Positions 52,636 through 61,073 of a stretch of DNA of 64,000 nt are shown one piece after another. Location of the stretch: positions 62,001-126,000 of the forward strand of contig NZ_JAGPYQ010000001.1 of assembly GCF_018070025.1 (NCBI RefSeq), read 5' to 3'. Both the position numbers and the translations under genes were made by a program. The first letter of the stretch is position 1; each line of letters starts with the position of its first letter. The stretch comes from Streptomyces liliiviolaceus. GTDB lineage: Bacteria; Actinomycetota; Actinomycetes; Streptomycetales; Streptomycetaceae. The notes beneath the pieces are model-generated. The model made no database searches. It was given only the letters and a program-made list of their open reading frames with translations, and was not told the DNA's origin.

Positions 52636-54276
52636 TCAGTTGACCTTGATCTCGTTGTAGACGGGCAGGCTGAAGGGGTTCAGTGCCACGTTCGAGATCC
52701 GGTCCGAGTAGCCGGCGCTGCCGTTCTGGTACCAGAGCGGAATGGCGCCCATGTCGTCCCGCAGGACCTCTTCGGCGTCCTGGAAGAGGCCGACGGCCTT
52801 GGCCTGGTCGGTCTCCGCGTTCGCCTTGTCGACGAGGTCGTCGAACTCCTTGCTGGTCCACTTGCCGTCGTTGGAGGAGGCGTTGGTGTAGTACAGCGGC
52901 TGCAGGAAGTTCTGGATCAGCGGGTAGTCCATCTGCCAGCCCGCCCGGAAGGGGCCGGACATCTTGGACTGGGTGATCTGGTTGCGGAAGTCGGCGAAGG
53001 TGCCGACCGGGTTGCCGACGCAGGCCTTGTCGTTGTCGAGGGCGTTGTTGACGGAGTTGCAGACGGCGTCCACCCACTCCTTGTGGGAGCCGGTGTCGGC
53101 GTTGTAGGAGATCTTGACCTGCCCGCCGGGCAGGCCTCCGCCCTCCTCGATCATCTTCTTGGCCTTGTCGGGGTCGTACTCGCAGGCGTCACCGCACAGG
53201 CCCTCCTTGTAGCCGCCGTCCTCGCCGAGGACGGGTGAGGTCCAGTCGGTGGCGGGGGTGCGCGTCTTCTGGAAGATGGTCTCGGTGATCTGCTTGCGGT
53301 TGATGGCCATGGACAGCCCGGTACGGACCTTCTCCATCCCGTCCTTGCCCCAGTTCTTGTCGTAGAACGGGAAGGCGAGGGTCTGGATGATGCCGGCGGG
53401 GGTGTTGATGTACCGGTCGCCGAGGTCGCTCTTGGCGTTCTTGAGCTGGGCGGCGGGCACGTCGTCGACGAGGTCGAGGTTGCCGGCCATCAGGTCCGTG
53501 TAGGCGGTGTTGTTGTCGGTGTAGACCTTCAGATCCACCCCGCCGTTCTGCGCCTTGTCGTCCCCGGGGTACTTGTCCCACGTGCGCATCTTCATCGCCG
53601 AGCCCTTGGCGTACGAGTCGATCGTGTACGGGCCGTTGCCGACCGGCTTCTTCAGCCAGGCCGCGTGGTCGTCGAAGAACGCCTTGGGCAGCGGGGCGAA
53701 GGCGGCGTAGCCGAGGGTGTCGGGGAAGGTCGAGAACTTCTGGTTGAGCTTGATCGTGAAGGTGTTGTCGCCGGTGACCTTGAGGCCGCTCAGGGTCTGC
53801 GCGGACTGCTTGCCGCCGTCCTCCGGGTGGACCTTGTCGTAGCCGTCGATGTACCCGAAGAAGTACGCGTTCTTCTGGTTGTTCTTGAGGCTGGCGCCGT
53901 AGTTCCAGGCGTCCACGAAGGACTTGGCGGTGACCGCCTCGCCGTTGCTGAACGTCCAGCCGCTCTTGACGGTGACGGTGAAGTTCTGCGAGTCCGACGT
54001 GTCGATCTTCTCGGCCAGCATGTCCTTGGCCTCGCCGGTCTTGGCGTCGTAGCGCTTGAGACCGCGGAAGAGCATGTCGAGGACCTTGCCGCCCTGCACC
54101 TCGTTGGTGTTGGCGGGCTCCAGGGGGTTCTGCGGGTCGCCCCACGACGAACTGAGGATGCCGGAGCCGTCGCCGCCGCCACCGCTGTCGCCGTCTCCCC
54201 CTCCCCCACAGGCCGTCGCGGCGAGGGCTACCGCCGTCGCGCAAACGGCCCATCTGGCGTGTGTGGCTCCACGCAT
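52636..54276 (-). CDS. oligopeptide ABC transporter substrate-binding lipoprotein
   Basis: 546 aa, SBP_bac_5 family. Signal peptide with lipobox-like LAATAC and a mature start CGGGGDGDSGG. NPLEPANTNEVQGGKVLDMLF, LKVTGDNTFTIKL and the C-terminal AIPLWYQNGSAGY are typical of OppA/DppA-like proteins. ATG 54276 has AGGAGG seven bases upstream; ATG 54291 would place that site inside the gene. First gene of the operon; it shares order but only moderate sequence with the bldKB-like protein 8 kb away. Confidence 0.92.
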   Translation of the reverse strand: MRGATHARWAVCATAVALAATACGGGGDGDSGGGGDGSGILSSSWGDPQNPLEPANTNEVQGGKVLDMLFRGLKRYDAKTGEAKDMLAEKIDTSDSQNFTVTVKSGWTFSNGEAVTAKSFVDAWNYGASLKNNQKNAYFFGYIDGYDKVHPEDGGKQSAQTLSGLKVTGDNTFTIKLNQKFSTFPDTLGYAAFAPLPKAFFDDHAAWLKKPVGNGPYTIDSYAKGSAMKMRTWDKYPGDDKAQNGGVDLKVYTDNNTAYTDLMAGNLDLVDDVPAAQLKNAKSDLGDRYINTPAGIIQTLAFPFYDKNWGKDGMEKVRTGLSMAINRKQITETIFQKTRTPATDWTSPVLGEDGGYKEGLCGDACEYDPDKAKKMIEEGGGLPGGQVKISYNADTGSHKEWVDAVCNSVNNALDNDKACVGNPVGTFADFRNQITQSKMSGPFRAGWQMDYPLIQNFLQPLYYTNASSNDGKWTSKEFDDLVDKANAETDQAKAVGLFQDAEEVLRDDMGAIPLWYQNGSAGYSDRISNVALNPFSLPVYNEIKVN

Positions 54277-54302
54277 GGAGTGCCTCCTCATCGATGCGCT
54301 GC

Positions 54303-54320
54303 GGCTCCGGCGCCGGAGCC
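54303..54320. promoter_or_regulatory. 18-bp perfect palindrome upstream of the first oligopeptide operon
   Basis: GGCTCCGGCGCCGGAGCC lies 27-44 bp upstream of the binding-protein start codon, as an operator or leader hairpin. Confidence 0.45.
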
Positions 54321-54409
54321 GGTTCCTTTGCGCCCAATATCGGTGCAGAACTCACATAGCGCATATTCGGCGACCCAAGTGGGTGCATGGGGTACGCGCT
54401 CTGGGGGCG

Positions 54410-54925
54410 GCTGGAACGGGTTGCGCCGTTCCCCGCGCCCTTTGGGGGGTGGGGTGGAACGAGGAGTGCGTGTCGGCTGCCGGCCGGTGGGGGCTTGTCG
54501 CGCCGTTCCTCGCGCCCCTGAGGGGTGGGGTGGAACGGGAGTGTGTCGGCTGCCGGCCAGTGGGGGTCACCCGCGCCGTTCCCCGCGCCCCCTAGGGGTG
54601 GGATCGGACGGGGAGTGTGTCGGCTGCAGGCCGGTGGGGGCTTGTCGCGCCGTTCCTCGCGCCCCCGAGCGGGGGCGGCCCGCTGCGTTTCCGCGTCTCG
54701 GGTGGTGTCTTTAGGGGCGCGGGGAACTGCGCGGCCCGCCCCCACCGCGTCGCAGTCAACACACGACCGGTCACCCCCTCAGGGGCGCGGGGAACTGCGC
54801 GATCGGCCCCCACCGGCCCGCAGCCGACACACGACCGGTCCACCCCTAGGGGCGCGGGGAACTGCGCGACAAGCCCCCACCCGCGGCCGACACACCACCG
54901 GTCCACCCCAGGGGGCCGGCGCAGC
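54410..54925. repeat. element A array: four copies facing three or four inverted copies
   Basis: Cores read CGCCGTTCC(C/T)CGCGCCC at about 54424, 54500, 54573 and 54647; inverted cores AGGGGCGCGGGGAACTGCGC at about 54712, 54781 and 54846, plus a decayed end near 54908. Between cores are GTGTGTCGGCTGC(A/C)GGCC(G/A)GTGGG-type spacers about 70 bp long. The array fills the 669-nt gap between the binding-protein start and the VOC gene end; no gene is here. Confidence 0.9.
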
Positions 54926-54946
54926 AAGACAGCGCGTACTGACCAG

Positions 54947-55324
54947 TCAGTCCGAGTCGCCCCGTTCCACGCAGAACTCGTTGCCCTCAGGGTCCGCCAG
55001 GAGAACCCACCCGCCCCCGTCCGGCCGCGTCCGGTCCGCGATCAGGGTCGCGCCGAGCGCGAGCGCCCGCTCGACCTCCGCAGCCCGCGTACGCCCCGTC
55101 GGCCGCAGATCGAAGTGGATGCGGTTCTTGGCCGTCTTGCCCTCCGGAACGCGGACGAAGAGCAGCCGCGGACCTCCGTCCGGGTCCGCGATAAGCGCCT
55201 CCGGATCACCCGGTTTGTCGTCGTCGTCCAACGGCCGGCCCAGCAGCTCGCTCCAGAAGAGGCCGAGGTCGTACGGGTCGCCCGTGCAGTCGAACGTGAT
55301 GCTGTGAATGGCGGGGTTCGTCAT
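54947..55324 (-). CDS. VOC (glyoxalase/bleomycin-resistance fold) family protein
   Basis: 125 aa, one VOC module pair: HSITFDCTGDPYDLGLFWSELLG and the second half GATLIADRTRPDGGGWVLLADPEGNEFCVE. It resembles glyoxalase_6-type proteins, with unknown substrate. ATG 55324 is preceded by GGGGAGG, which is itself part of a small GGGGAG-GCT-CCCC hairpin and may be masked. Confidence 0.85.
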   Translation of the reverse strand: MTNPAIHSITFDCTGDPYDLGLFWSELLGRPLDDDDKPGDPEALIADPDGGPRLLFVRVPEGKTAKNRIHFDLRPTGRTRAAEVERALALGATLIADRTRPDGGGWVLLADPEGNEFCVERGDSD

Positions 55325-55502
55325 GGCGGGGAGCCTCCCCGATGACCTTGCGGAAGTCGAACCCTTTTCACCTCCTCCCGCCGGGTCCGTTCATCCGTTG
55401 GGGCGGAAGTCGCCGAACCCCGGCCGGAACGGCGGCGCGGCCCGCCAGGGTGGGCCCGAGAGCGACGGCACGTCACACCACCTCATGCCAGGAGGTCACC
55501 GC

Positions 55503-57122
55503 ATGCCCCCCACCGCACCGGACTTCGGTCCCGGTATCGACGACTACGCACCCCACGAGGGGCAACGGAACTGCGACCCGGCCGCGAAGCCTGGCCTCCT
55601 CGACTTCCGCGATCTGGTCCTCGCCGCCTACCCGGACACCCAGAGCCTGGGCATCAGCAGAGAGTGCGGCAGGCCGGGGGTCAGCGAGCACAAGGAGGGC
55701 AGAGCCTGGGACTGGGGTGTCGTCGCCGACGGCCAGTCCGCCATCGCCGACGACCTCATCGGCTGGCTGCTCGCCACCGACCGGCACGGCAACCGCCACG
55801 CCCTCGCCCGCCGCTTCGGAATCATGTACATGATCTGGAACCGGCGGATCTGGCAGGCCGCCCGCGCGGACGCCGGCTGGACCCCGTACACCGGTGCCAG
55901 CCCGCACACCGACCACGTCCACTTCAGTTTCGGGTGGGCGGGAGCGCGTAAGGAGACCACCTGGTGGACCGGGCGCGGGACGGCCGCGCCGCAGGTCGGC
56001 GTGGGGATCCCGTCCGTCGTGGACCACGGTTCGGGCATGGTCGTGTCCGGGGTCGACGGGACGGGCGACGTGGCGCACCGCTGGCAGAACCAGGCGGGCG
56101 GCGCGTGGTCGTCGTGGACGCCTCTGGGCCGTCCGGCCTCCGGAGCGGTGGGCCGGCCGTGGGCGCTGGTCGGCCGCTACGGCAAGCTCGCGGTGTTCGT
56201 CCGCGGGTCCGACGGGGCGCTGTGGCACACCTGGCAGTCGGAGGCGGGCGCGTGGGCGCCGGAGTGGGTGTCCCTGGGCGGACACCTCGCCAGTGACCCG
56301 GCCGTGGTCCTCAGCCCGAACGGCGCGCTGTCGGTGTTCGCCCGCGACCCCGAGGGGCGTATCACCCACACCTGGCAGCGCGGCCCCGAGCACGGTCACG
56401 GCTGGCACGGATCCTGGGTAGACATGGGCGGCGCCGCGCAAGGGCGGCCCGTCGTCCTCGTCGGCCGCGACGGCGGCATGGTCCTCTTCACCCGCGGCAC
56501 CGACAACGCCCTCCACCACCGCTGGCAGACCGGCACCGGAGGCCCCTGGTCCGACTGGAGCCCCCTCGGCGGACAGCTCACCAGTGACCCGGCCGTGGTT
56601 CTCAGCCCGAACGGCGCGCTGTCGGTGTTCGCCCGCGACCCCGAAGGACGTATCACCCACACCTGGCAGCACGGCCCGGAGCACGGCCACGCCTGGAACG
56701 ACACCTGGGCCGACATGGGCGGCACCGCACAAGGACGGCCCACCGTCCTCGTGGGCCGCGACGGCGGCATGGTCCTCTTCACCCGCGGCACCGACAACGC
56801 CCTCCACCACCGCTGGCAGACCGGCACCGGAGGCCCCTGGTCCGACTGGAGCCCCCTCGGCGGACAGCTCACCGCCGACCCGGCCGTCGTCCTCAATCCC
56901 AGCGGCGATCTCTCCGTCTTCGGACGGGACCCGCGGGGCCGGGTCACCCACACCTGGCAGCGCGGCCCCGAGCACGGCCACGCCTGGAACGACTCCTGGG
57001 CCGACATGGAGGGCAGCCTCGCCGCCGATCCCGACGCCCCCGCGGTCAGCGGCGTACTCGCGTCCCCCCGTACCCCGGTCCAGGACCGAGCCGCCCCGGC
57101 GGCCGCCCGCCCCACGCCGTGA
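55503..57122 (+). CDS. LAS-type metallopeptidase-like domain fused to a PLL-like beta-propeller
   Basis: 539 aa. Residues about 1-165: SEHKEGRAWDWG and TDHVHFSFGW fit the SxHxxGxAxD...HxH zinc pattern of LAS/VanY-type peptidoglycan carboxypeptidases (ARB_07466/VldE-like subgroup). From about 185 a propeller of tectonin/PLL type (W..W repeats) runs to about 515, with three 97-residue modules starting at 56277, 56568 and 56859. No signal peptide or membrane helix is visible. ATG 55503 has AGGAGG seven bases upstream. It is followed by a sibling gene 29 nt later. Confidence 0.8.
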   Translation: MPPTAPDFGPGIDDYAPHEGQRNCDPAAKPGLLDFRDLVLAAYPDTQSLGISRECGRPGVSEHKEGRAWDWGVVADGQSAIADDLIGWLLATDRHGNRHALARRFGIMYMIWNRRIWQAARADAGWTPYTGASPHTDHVHFSFGWAGARKETTWWTGRGTAAPQVGVGIPSVVDHGSGMVVSGVDGTGDVAHRWQNQAGGAWSSWTPLGRPASGAVGRPWALVGRYGKLAVFVRGSDGALWHTWQSEAGAWAPEWVSLGGHLASDPAVVLSPNGALSVFARDPEGRITHTWQRGPEHGHGWHGSWVDMGGAAQGRPVVLVGRDGGMVLFTRGTDNALHHRWQTGTGGPWSDWSPLGGQLTSDPAVVLSPNGALSVFARDPEGRITHTWQHGPEHGHAWNDTWADMGGTAQGRPTVLVGRDGGMVLFTRGTDNALHHRWQTGTGGPWSDWSPLGGQLTADPAVVLNPSGDLSVFGRDPRGRVTHTWQRGPEHGHAWNDSWADMEGSLAADPDAPAVSGVLASPRTPVQDRAAPAAARPTP

Positions 57123-57151
57123 CCGTCCGCCCAAGGATCAGGAGCCCCAGG

Positions 57152-57697
57152 ATGGCGTGCCACATCCCGCCCGACCGCGATCTCGAAGTGACCAAGGCCG
57201 TGTACCTCGTCGGCGTCGAACTCCAGGTCTCGGACAAGGTGATGCTCGCCGGTTTCGAGGCCGGCTGGGTCGAGTCGCACATGAACAACCTCGACTGCGG
57301 CGACCGCGACTCCCTCGGCGTCTTCCAGCAACGCCCCAGTCAGGGCTGGGGAACCCCGGAGCAGATCCGGCACGTACCGTACGCGGCCCGGCAGTTCTTC
57401 GTGCGCGCCGTACGGGTCGAGGAGCAGTCGCCGCAGCTCACCGCGGGGCAGACGGCCCAGAAGGTGCAGCGTTCGGCCTTCCCTGAGCGGTACGACCAGG
57501 TCGAGGACAAGGCCCGCGCTCTCCTCGACGAGGCGAGAAAGGCCACGGGCACGCCTTCCCTGCCGACGCCGCGTGTCAGCACCGGGGTTCCGTCGGTGGT
57601 GGACCACGGCTCGGGGATGGCGGTCTTCGGCGTCGACGACACGGGCGGGGTGTTCCACCGCTGGCAGAACGAGCCGGGCGGTCCGTGGTCGGGCTGA
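57152..57697 (+). CDS. lysozyme-like domain protein with truncated propeller start
   Basis: 181 aa. The main domain (about 1-130) has AGWVESHMNNLDCGDRDSLG and FQQRPSQGWGT, the same signature as the membrane protein at 29464; the Glu in WVESH is the likely catalytic acid. Residues about 142-181 (PSVVDHGSGMAVFGVDDTGG, then HRWQNEPGGPWSG) repeat the first blade of the neighbouring propeller and then stop, ten bases before an element B palindrome, so the protein looks C-terminally truncated. No signal peptide. ATG 57152 has AGGAG upstream. Confidence 0.75.
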   Translation: MACHIPPDRDLEVTKAVYLVGVELQVSDKVMLAGFEAGWVESHMNNLDCGDRDSLGVFQQRPSQGWGTPEQIRHVPYAARQFFVRAVRVEEQSPQLTAGQTAQKVQRSAFPERYDQVEDKARALLDEARKATGTPSLPTPRVSTGVPSVVDHGSGMAVFGVDDTGGVFHRWQNEPGGPWSG

Positions 57698-57706
57698 ACT
57701 GCGATG

Positions 57707-57790
57707 TCCTCAAACGCCGGACGGGCTGAAAGACAATCTTTCAGCCCGTCCGGCGTTTGAGGACCGGGGGTTCGGGGGCCGGCCCCCGAG
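57707..57790. repeat. element B, third copy (inner palindrome)
   Basis: A perfect 27-bp stem, 57707-57733 against 57737-57763 (containing CCTCAAACGCCGGACGGGCT), loop CAA, then GGGGGTTCGGGGGCCGGCCC. Converging genes end on both sides (57697 and 57794). Relative to the other copies it is inverted, and the outer arms are missing. Confidence 0.9.
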
Positions 57791-57793
57791 TAC

Positions 57794-58906
57794 CTACTCC
57801 CCTTCCTTCTCCAGCGCCGCCAGCGCCGGGTCCAGCACGATGTCCTCGTTGCGGGCCTCCGTCGTCGGGTCCTCCGGGAAGTGGCAGGCCGTCAGATGGT
57901 TCTCACGGTTGCCGGAGATCTGCACGAGCGGCGGCTCGGTCGTCGCGCACTTGTCCTGCGCCTTCCAGCAGCGCGTACGGAAGCGGCAGCCGGACGGCGG
58001 GTGGATCGGCGAGGGGACGTCGCCGGAGAGCCGGATCCGCTCCCGGTCCTCGGTCTCGTCGTCGAGGGCGACCTCGGGGACGGCCGACAGCAGGGCGTGC
58101 GTGTACGGGTGACGGGGCCGGTTGTAGATGGAGTCGCGGTCGCCGACCTCCACCACCTTGCCCAGGTACATCACCGCGAGGCGCTGCGAGAAGTGCCGGA
58201 CGATCGCCAGGTCGTGGGCGATGAAGAGGAAGGCGATGCCCATCTCTTCCTGGACCTTCTGGAGCAGGTTGACGACCTGCGCCTGGATCGACACGTCCAG
58301 GGCCGACACCGGCTCGTCCGCGACGATCAGCTTCGGGTTCAGGGACAGCGCGCGGGCCACGCCGATGCGCTGGCGCTGACCGCCGGAGAACTCGTGCGGG
58401 AAGCGGTTGTAGTGCTCGGGGTTGAGCCCGACCAGCTCCAGCAGCTCACGGACGCGGTTCTCGACGCCGCCCTTCGGGTTGATCCCGTTGACCTCCATCG
58501 GCGACTTGATGATGGTGCCGACGGTTTGCCGGGGGTTCAGCGAGGAGTACGGGTCCTGGAAGATCATCTGGATCTCGGACCGTACGGGCGCCATCTGCCG
58601 GCGCGAGGCGTGCGTGATGTCCTGGCCCGCGTACGTGACCTTGCCGGCCGTCGGCTCCAGGAGCCGGGTGATGAGCCGGCCGGTCGTCGACTTGCCGCAG
58701 CCGGACTCGCCGACCAGGCCGACGCTCTCGCCGACCCCGACGGTCAGGTCGACCCCGTCGACGGCCTGGACCGCTCCGACCTTGCGCTTGATCGGGAAGC
58801 CGCCGTAGATCGGGAAGTGTTTCGTCAGGCCCTCGACGGAGAGCAGCGTCTCGGCCGCTCCGTCCACCGGGCCCTGCGGCTTCGGCAGGGTGAGTTTGTC
58901 GCTCAT
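57794..58906 (-). CDS. bldKE: oligopeptide ABC transporter ATP-binding protein, BldKE-like
   Basis: 370 aa. Walker [22 protein letters not shown], signature SGGQRQR, Walker [12 protein letters not shown], and the C-terminal Cys cluster [16 protein letters not shown]. It is last gene of an operon with the order permease - binding protein - permease - ATPase - ATPase, the bldKABCDE order; the BldK importer takes up an extracellular peptide needed for aerial growth in S. coelicolor. The gene name rests on order and position, not on a search. Confidence 0.85.
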   Translation of the reverse strand: MSDKLTLPKPQGPVDGAAETLLSVEGLTKHFPIYGGFPIKRKVGAVQAVDGVDLTVGVGESVGLVGESGCGKSTTGRLITRLLEPTAGKVTYAGQDITHASRRQMAPVRSEIQMIFQDPYSSLNPRQTVGTIIKSPMEVNGINPKGGVENRVRELLELVGLNPEHYNRFPHEFSGGQRQRIGVARALSLNPKLIVADEPVSALDVSIQAQVVNLLQKVQEEMGIAFLFIAHDLAIVRHFSQRLAVMYLGKVVEVGDRDSIYNRPRHPYTHALLSAVPEVALDDETEDRERIRLSGDVPSPIHPPSGCRFRTRCWKAQDKCATTEPPLVQISGNRENHLTACHFPEDPTTEARNEDIVLDPALAALEKEGE

Positions 58907-58918
58907 GAGTCGTTCTCC

Positions 58919-59980
58919 CTAGCCCAGCCGGGGCTTGATCTGCTCGATGAAAAAGGTCGACTTCTGCGCGTCGTCCAGGTGACAGGCGGCGCCGCGGCCC
59001 GCGGGCAGCTCCGGCCGCTCGCCGGAGCAGCGGTTGCCGCCGACCTCGGACGTGAAGCCGCACCGGGGGTGGAACGGGCAGCCCGACGGCGGGTTCAGCA
59101 GGCTGGGCGGGGACCCCGGGATCGGGGTGAGCGCCTGCGCCGTGTCACCGCCGAGTCGCGGCATGGAGCTCAGCAGGCCCCAGGTGTACGGGTGCTGGGG
59201 GGCGCGCAGCACCTCGCGGACGCTGCCGCGTTCCACGGCCCGGCCCGAGTACATCACCAAAAGGTCGTCGGCCATCTTGGAGATGACACCGAGGTCGTGG
59301 GTGATGAAGATGATCGCCGAGCCGAACTCCTGCTGGAGGTCCTTGAGCAGGTCCAGGATCTGGGCCTGCACGGTGACGTCCAGGGCCGTGGTCGGCTCGT
59401 CCGCGATGAGCAGGTCCGGGTTGCAGATCAGCGACATCGCGATCATCGCGCGCTGGCGCATACCGCCGGAGAACTGGTGCGGGTAGTCCTCGAAGCGCAG
59501 CGCGGGCTGCGGGATGCCGACCTTGTCGAGCATCTCGATGGCGCGCAGCTTCGCCTCCTTCTTGGAGGCGCCGGTGTGCTTCATGAAGGGCTCCGCGATC
59601 TGCCGGCCCACCGTGTAGTACGGCGAGAGCGCGGTCAGCGGGTCCTGGAAGATCATCGCGACCTTGTTGCCGCGGAGCTTCTCCATCTCCTTCTCGGTCG
59701 CGGTGACCAGTTCCTTGCCGTCGAGGACGATCTCGCCCTCGACGGTGGCGGTCTTGGGGTTGTGCAGTCCGAGGACGGTCAGGTTGGTGACGGACTTGCC
59801 CGATCCCGACTCCCCCACGATGCCGAGCGTCTTGCCGCGCTCGACGTCGAAGGAGAGCCCGTCGACGGCCTTCACGATGCCGTCCTCTGTGGAGAACCGC
59901 ACCCGCAGGTCGCGGACCGAGAGGAAGGCCTCCGGCCCGCTCGGGGCCCTCTCGCCTTCGGTCTTGGTCAGTGTGGTCAC
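58919..59980 (-). CDS. bldKD: oligopeptide ABC transporter ATP-binding protein, BldKD-like
   Basis: 353 aa. Walker A GESGSGKSV, FQDPLTALSPYYTVG, signature SGGMRQR, Walker B LIADEPTTALD, C-terminal CPFHPRCGF cluster. GTG 59980 has TAGGAG eight bases upstream, and the TAG in that site is the stop of the preceding permease gene, so reading is closely coupled. Confidence 0.85.
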   Translation of the reverse strand: MTTLTKTEGERAPSGPEAFLSVRDLRVRFSTEDGIVKAVDGLSFDVERGKTLGIVGESGSGKSVTNLTVLGLHNPKTATVEGEIVLDGKELVTATEKEMEKLRGNKVAMIFQDPLTALSPYYTVGRQIAEPFMKHTGASKKEAKLRAIEMLDKVGIPQPALRFEDYPHQFSGGMRQRAMIAMSLICNPDLLIADEPTTALDVTVQAQILDLLKDLQQEFGSAIIFITHDLGVISKMADDLLVMYSGRAVERGSVREVLRAPQHPYTWGLLSSMPRLGGDTAQALTPIPGSPPSLLNPPSGCPFHPRCGFTSEVGGNRCSGERPELPAGRGAACHLDDAQKSTFFIEQIKPRLG

Positions 59981-59990
59981 GGTATTTCTC

Positions 59991-60968
59991 CTAGGCGAGG
60001 CGCACGCGCGGGTCGATGTAGGCGTAGGCGAGGTCCACGACGATGTTCAGGATCAGGATGAAGAAGGCGCCGAACAGCATGACACCCATCGTCAGCGGAA
60101 GGTCCTTGGTCAGTGAGCCCTCGACCGCGAGACGCCCGATACCGGCGAGGTCGAAGGTGAACTCCGTGACCACGGCGCCCGACAGGAGCGCGCTGAGGTC
60201 CATGCCGATGATCGTGACGATCGGGATGAGCGAACCGCGCCAGGCGTAGCGGAAGAAGACGTATCCCTGCCGCATGCCCTTGGCGCGCGCGGTTCTGACG
60301 TGCTCCTCCTGGAGCTGCTCGATCATCGTCGAGCGTGCCATACGGGTGTACTGGGCGGTGAAGATGGTGGCCATCACGGCCCATGGGATCAGCATGCCCA
60401 TGAACCAGCTGCCCGGGTTGTCCGTGAAGGACACGTACTTGGGGCTCTCCAGCCAGCCGGTGTTGTAGACGAGGAGGCTGAGGACGATGGGGCCCAGGAA
60501 GTAGATCTGGAACGAGCTGAGCACCATCGAGGAACCGCTGACGACCTTGTCGAGGGCCGTACCGCGCTTCCACGCCGCCATCAGACCCGTACCGAGGCCG
60601 AAGAGCAGGAAGATCACCAGGCCGCCGATGGTCAGCGAGAGCGTCAGCGGGAAGCGGTCCATGATGGAGTCCCACACGAAGTCGCCGCTGTCGAACGAGA
60701 CACCCAGGCACGGGGCGGCGCAGTGTCCCTGCGGGAAGTCCCGGCCGGACACGATGCCCATCATGAATTCCCAGAACTGGGTGGTGATGGGCTTGTCCAG
60801 GCCGAGGTTCTCGCGGATGACCGCGATGTTCTCGGGGGAGCAGTTCTTGCCGCAGGACAGCTGCGCGAAGTCCTGGGGGATCGTATAGAACAGGAAGAAC
60901 GTGAAGGCGCCGATCAGGAACATGATCACGACGGCGCCGCTCAGCCTGCGGATGAGGAACTGAAGCAT
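59991..60968 (-). CDS. bldKC: oligopeptide ABC transporter permease, BldKC-like
   Basis: 325 aa, OppB-type, six membrane helices. Start MLQFLIRRLSGAVVIMFLIG; outer loop one has four Cys (LSCGKNCSPEN, CAAPCLG). The coupling loop is EHVRTARAKGMRQGYVFFRYA. It begins about 105 nt after the binding-protein gene, with a strong hairpin between. Confidence 0.85.
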   Translation of the reverse strand: MLQFLIRRLSGAVVIMFLIGAFTFFLFYTIPQDFAQLSCGKNCSPENIAVIRENLGLDKPITTQFWEFMMGIVSGRDFPQGHCAAPCLGVSFDSGDFVWDSIMDRFPLTLSLTIGGLVIFLLFGLGTGLMAAWKRGTALDKVVSGSSMVLSSFQIYFLGPIVLSLLVYNTGWLESPKYVSFTDNPGSWFMGMLIPWAVMATIFTAQYTRMARSTMIEQLQEEHVRTARAKGMRQGYVFFRYAWRGSLIPIVTIIGMDLSALLSGAVVTEFTFDLAGIGRLAVEGSLTKDLPLTMGVMLFGAFFILILNIVVDLAYAYIDPRVRLA

Positions 60969-61017
60969 GGCGGGTGGGTGCTCTCTTCGAAACGCGGCGG
61001 CAGGAGGGGGATACCGA

Positions 61018-61055
61018 CCGCGGGGGTGCGCTCCGCCTGGCGCACACCCCCGCGG
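61018..61055 (-). terminator. intercistronic hairpin after bldKB
   Basis: CCGCGGGGGTGCGC (61018-61031) pairs with GCGCACACCCCCGCGG (61040-61055), two-base bulge, 8-nt loop. It lies directly behind the binding-protein gene, as in the other oligopeptide operon. Confidence 0.75.
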
Positions 61056-61073
61056 ATCAGCCGAGCATGGGTG

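Noticed and set aside
55503..57697. Prophage remnant
   Set aside because: Hydrolase and propeller genes alone, with no integrase, portal, capsid or attachment repeats in the window.
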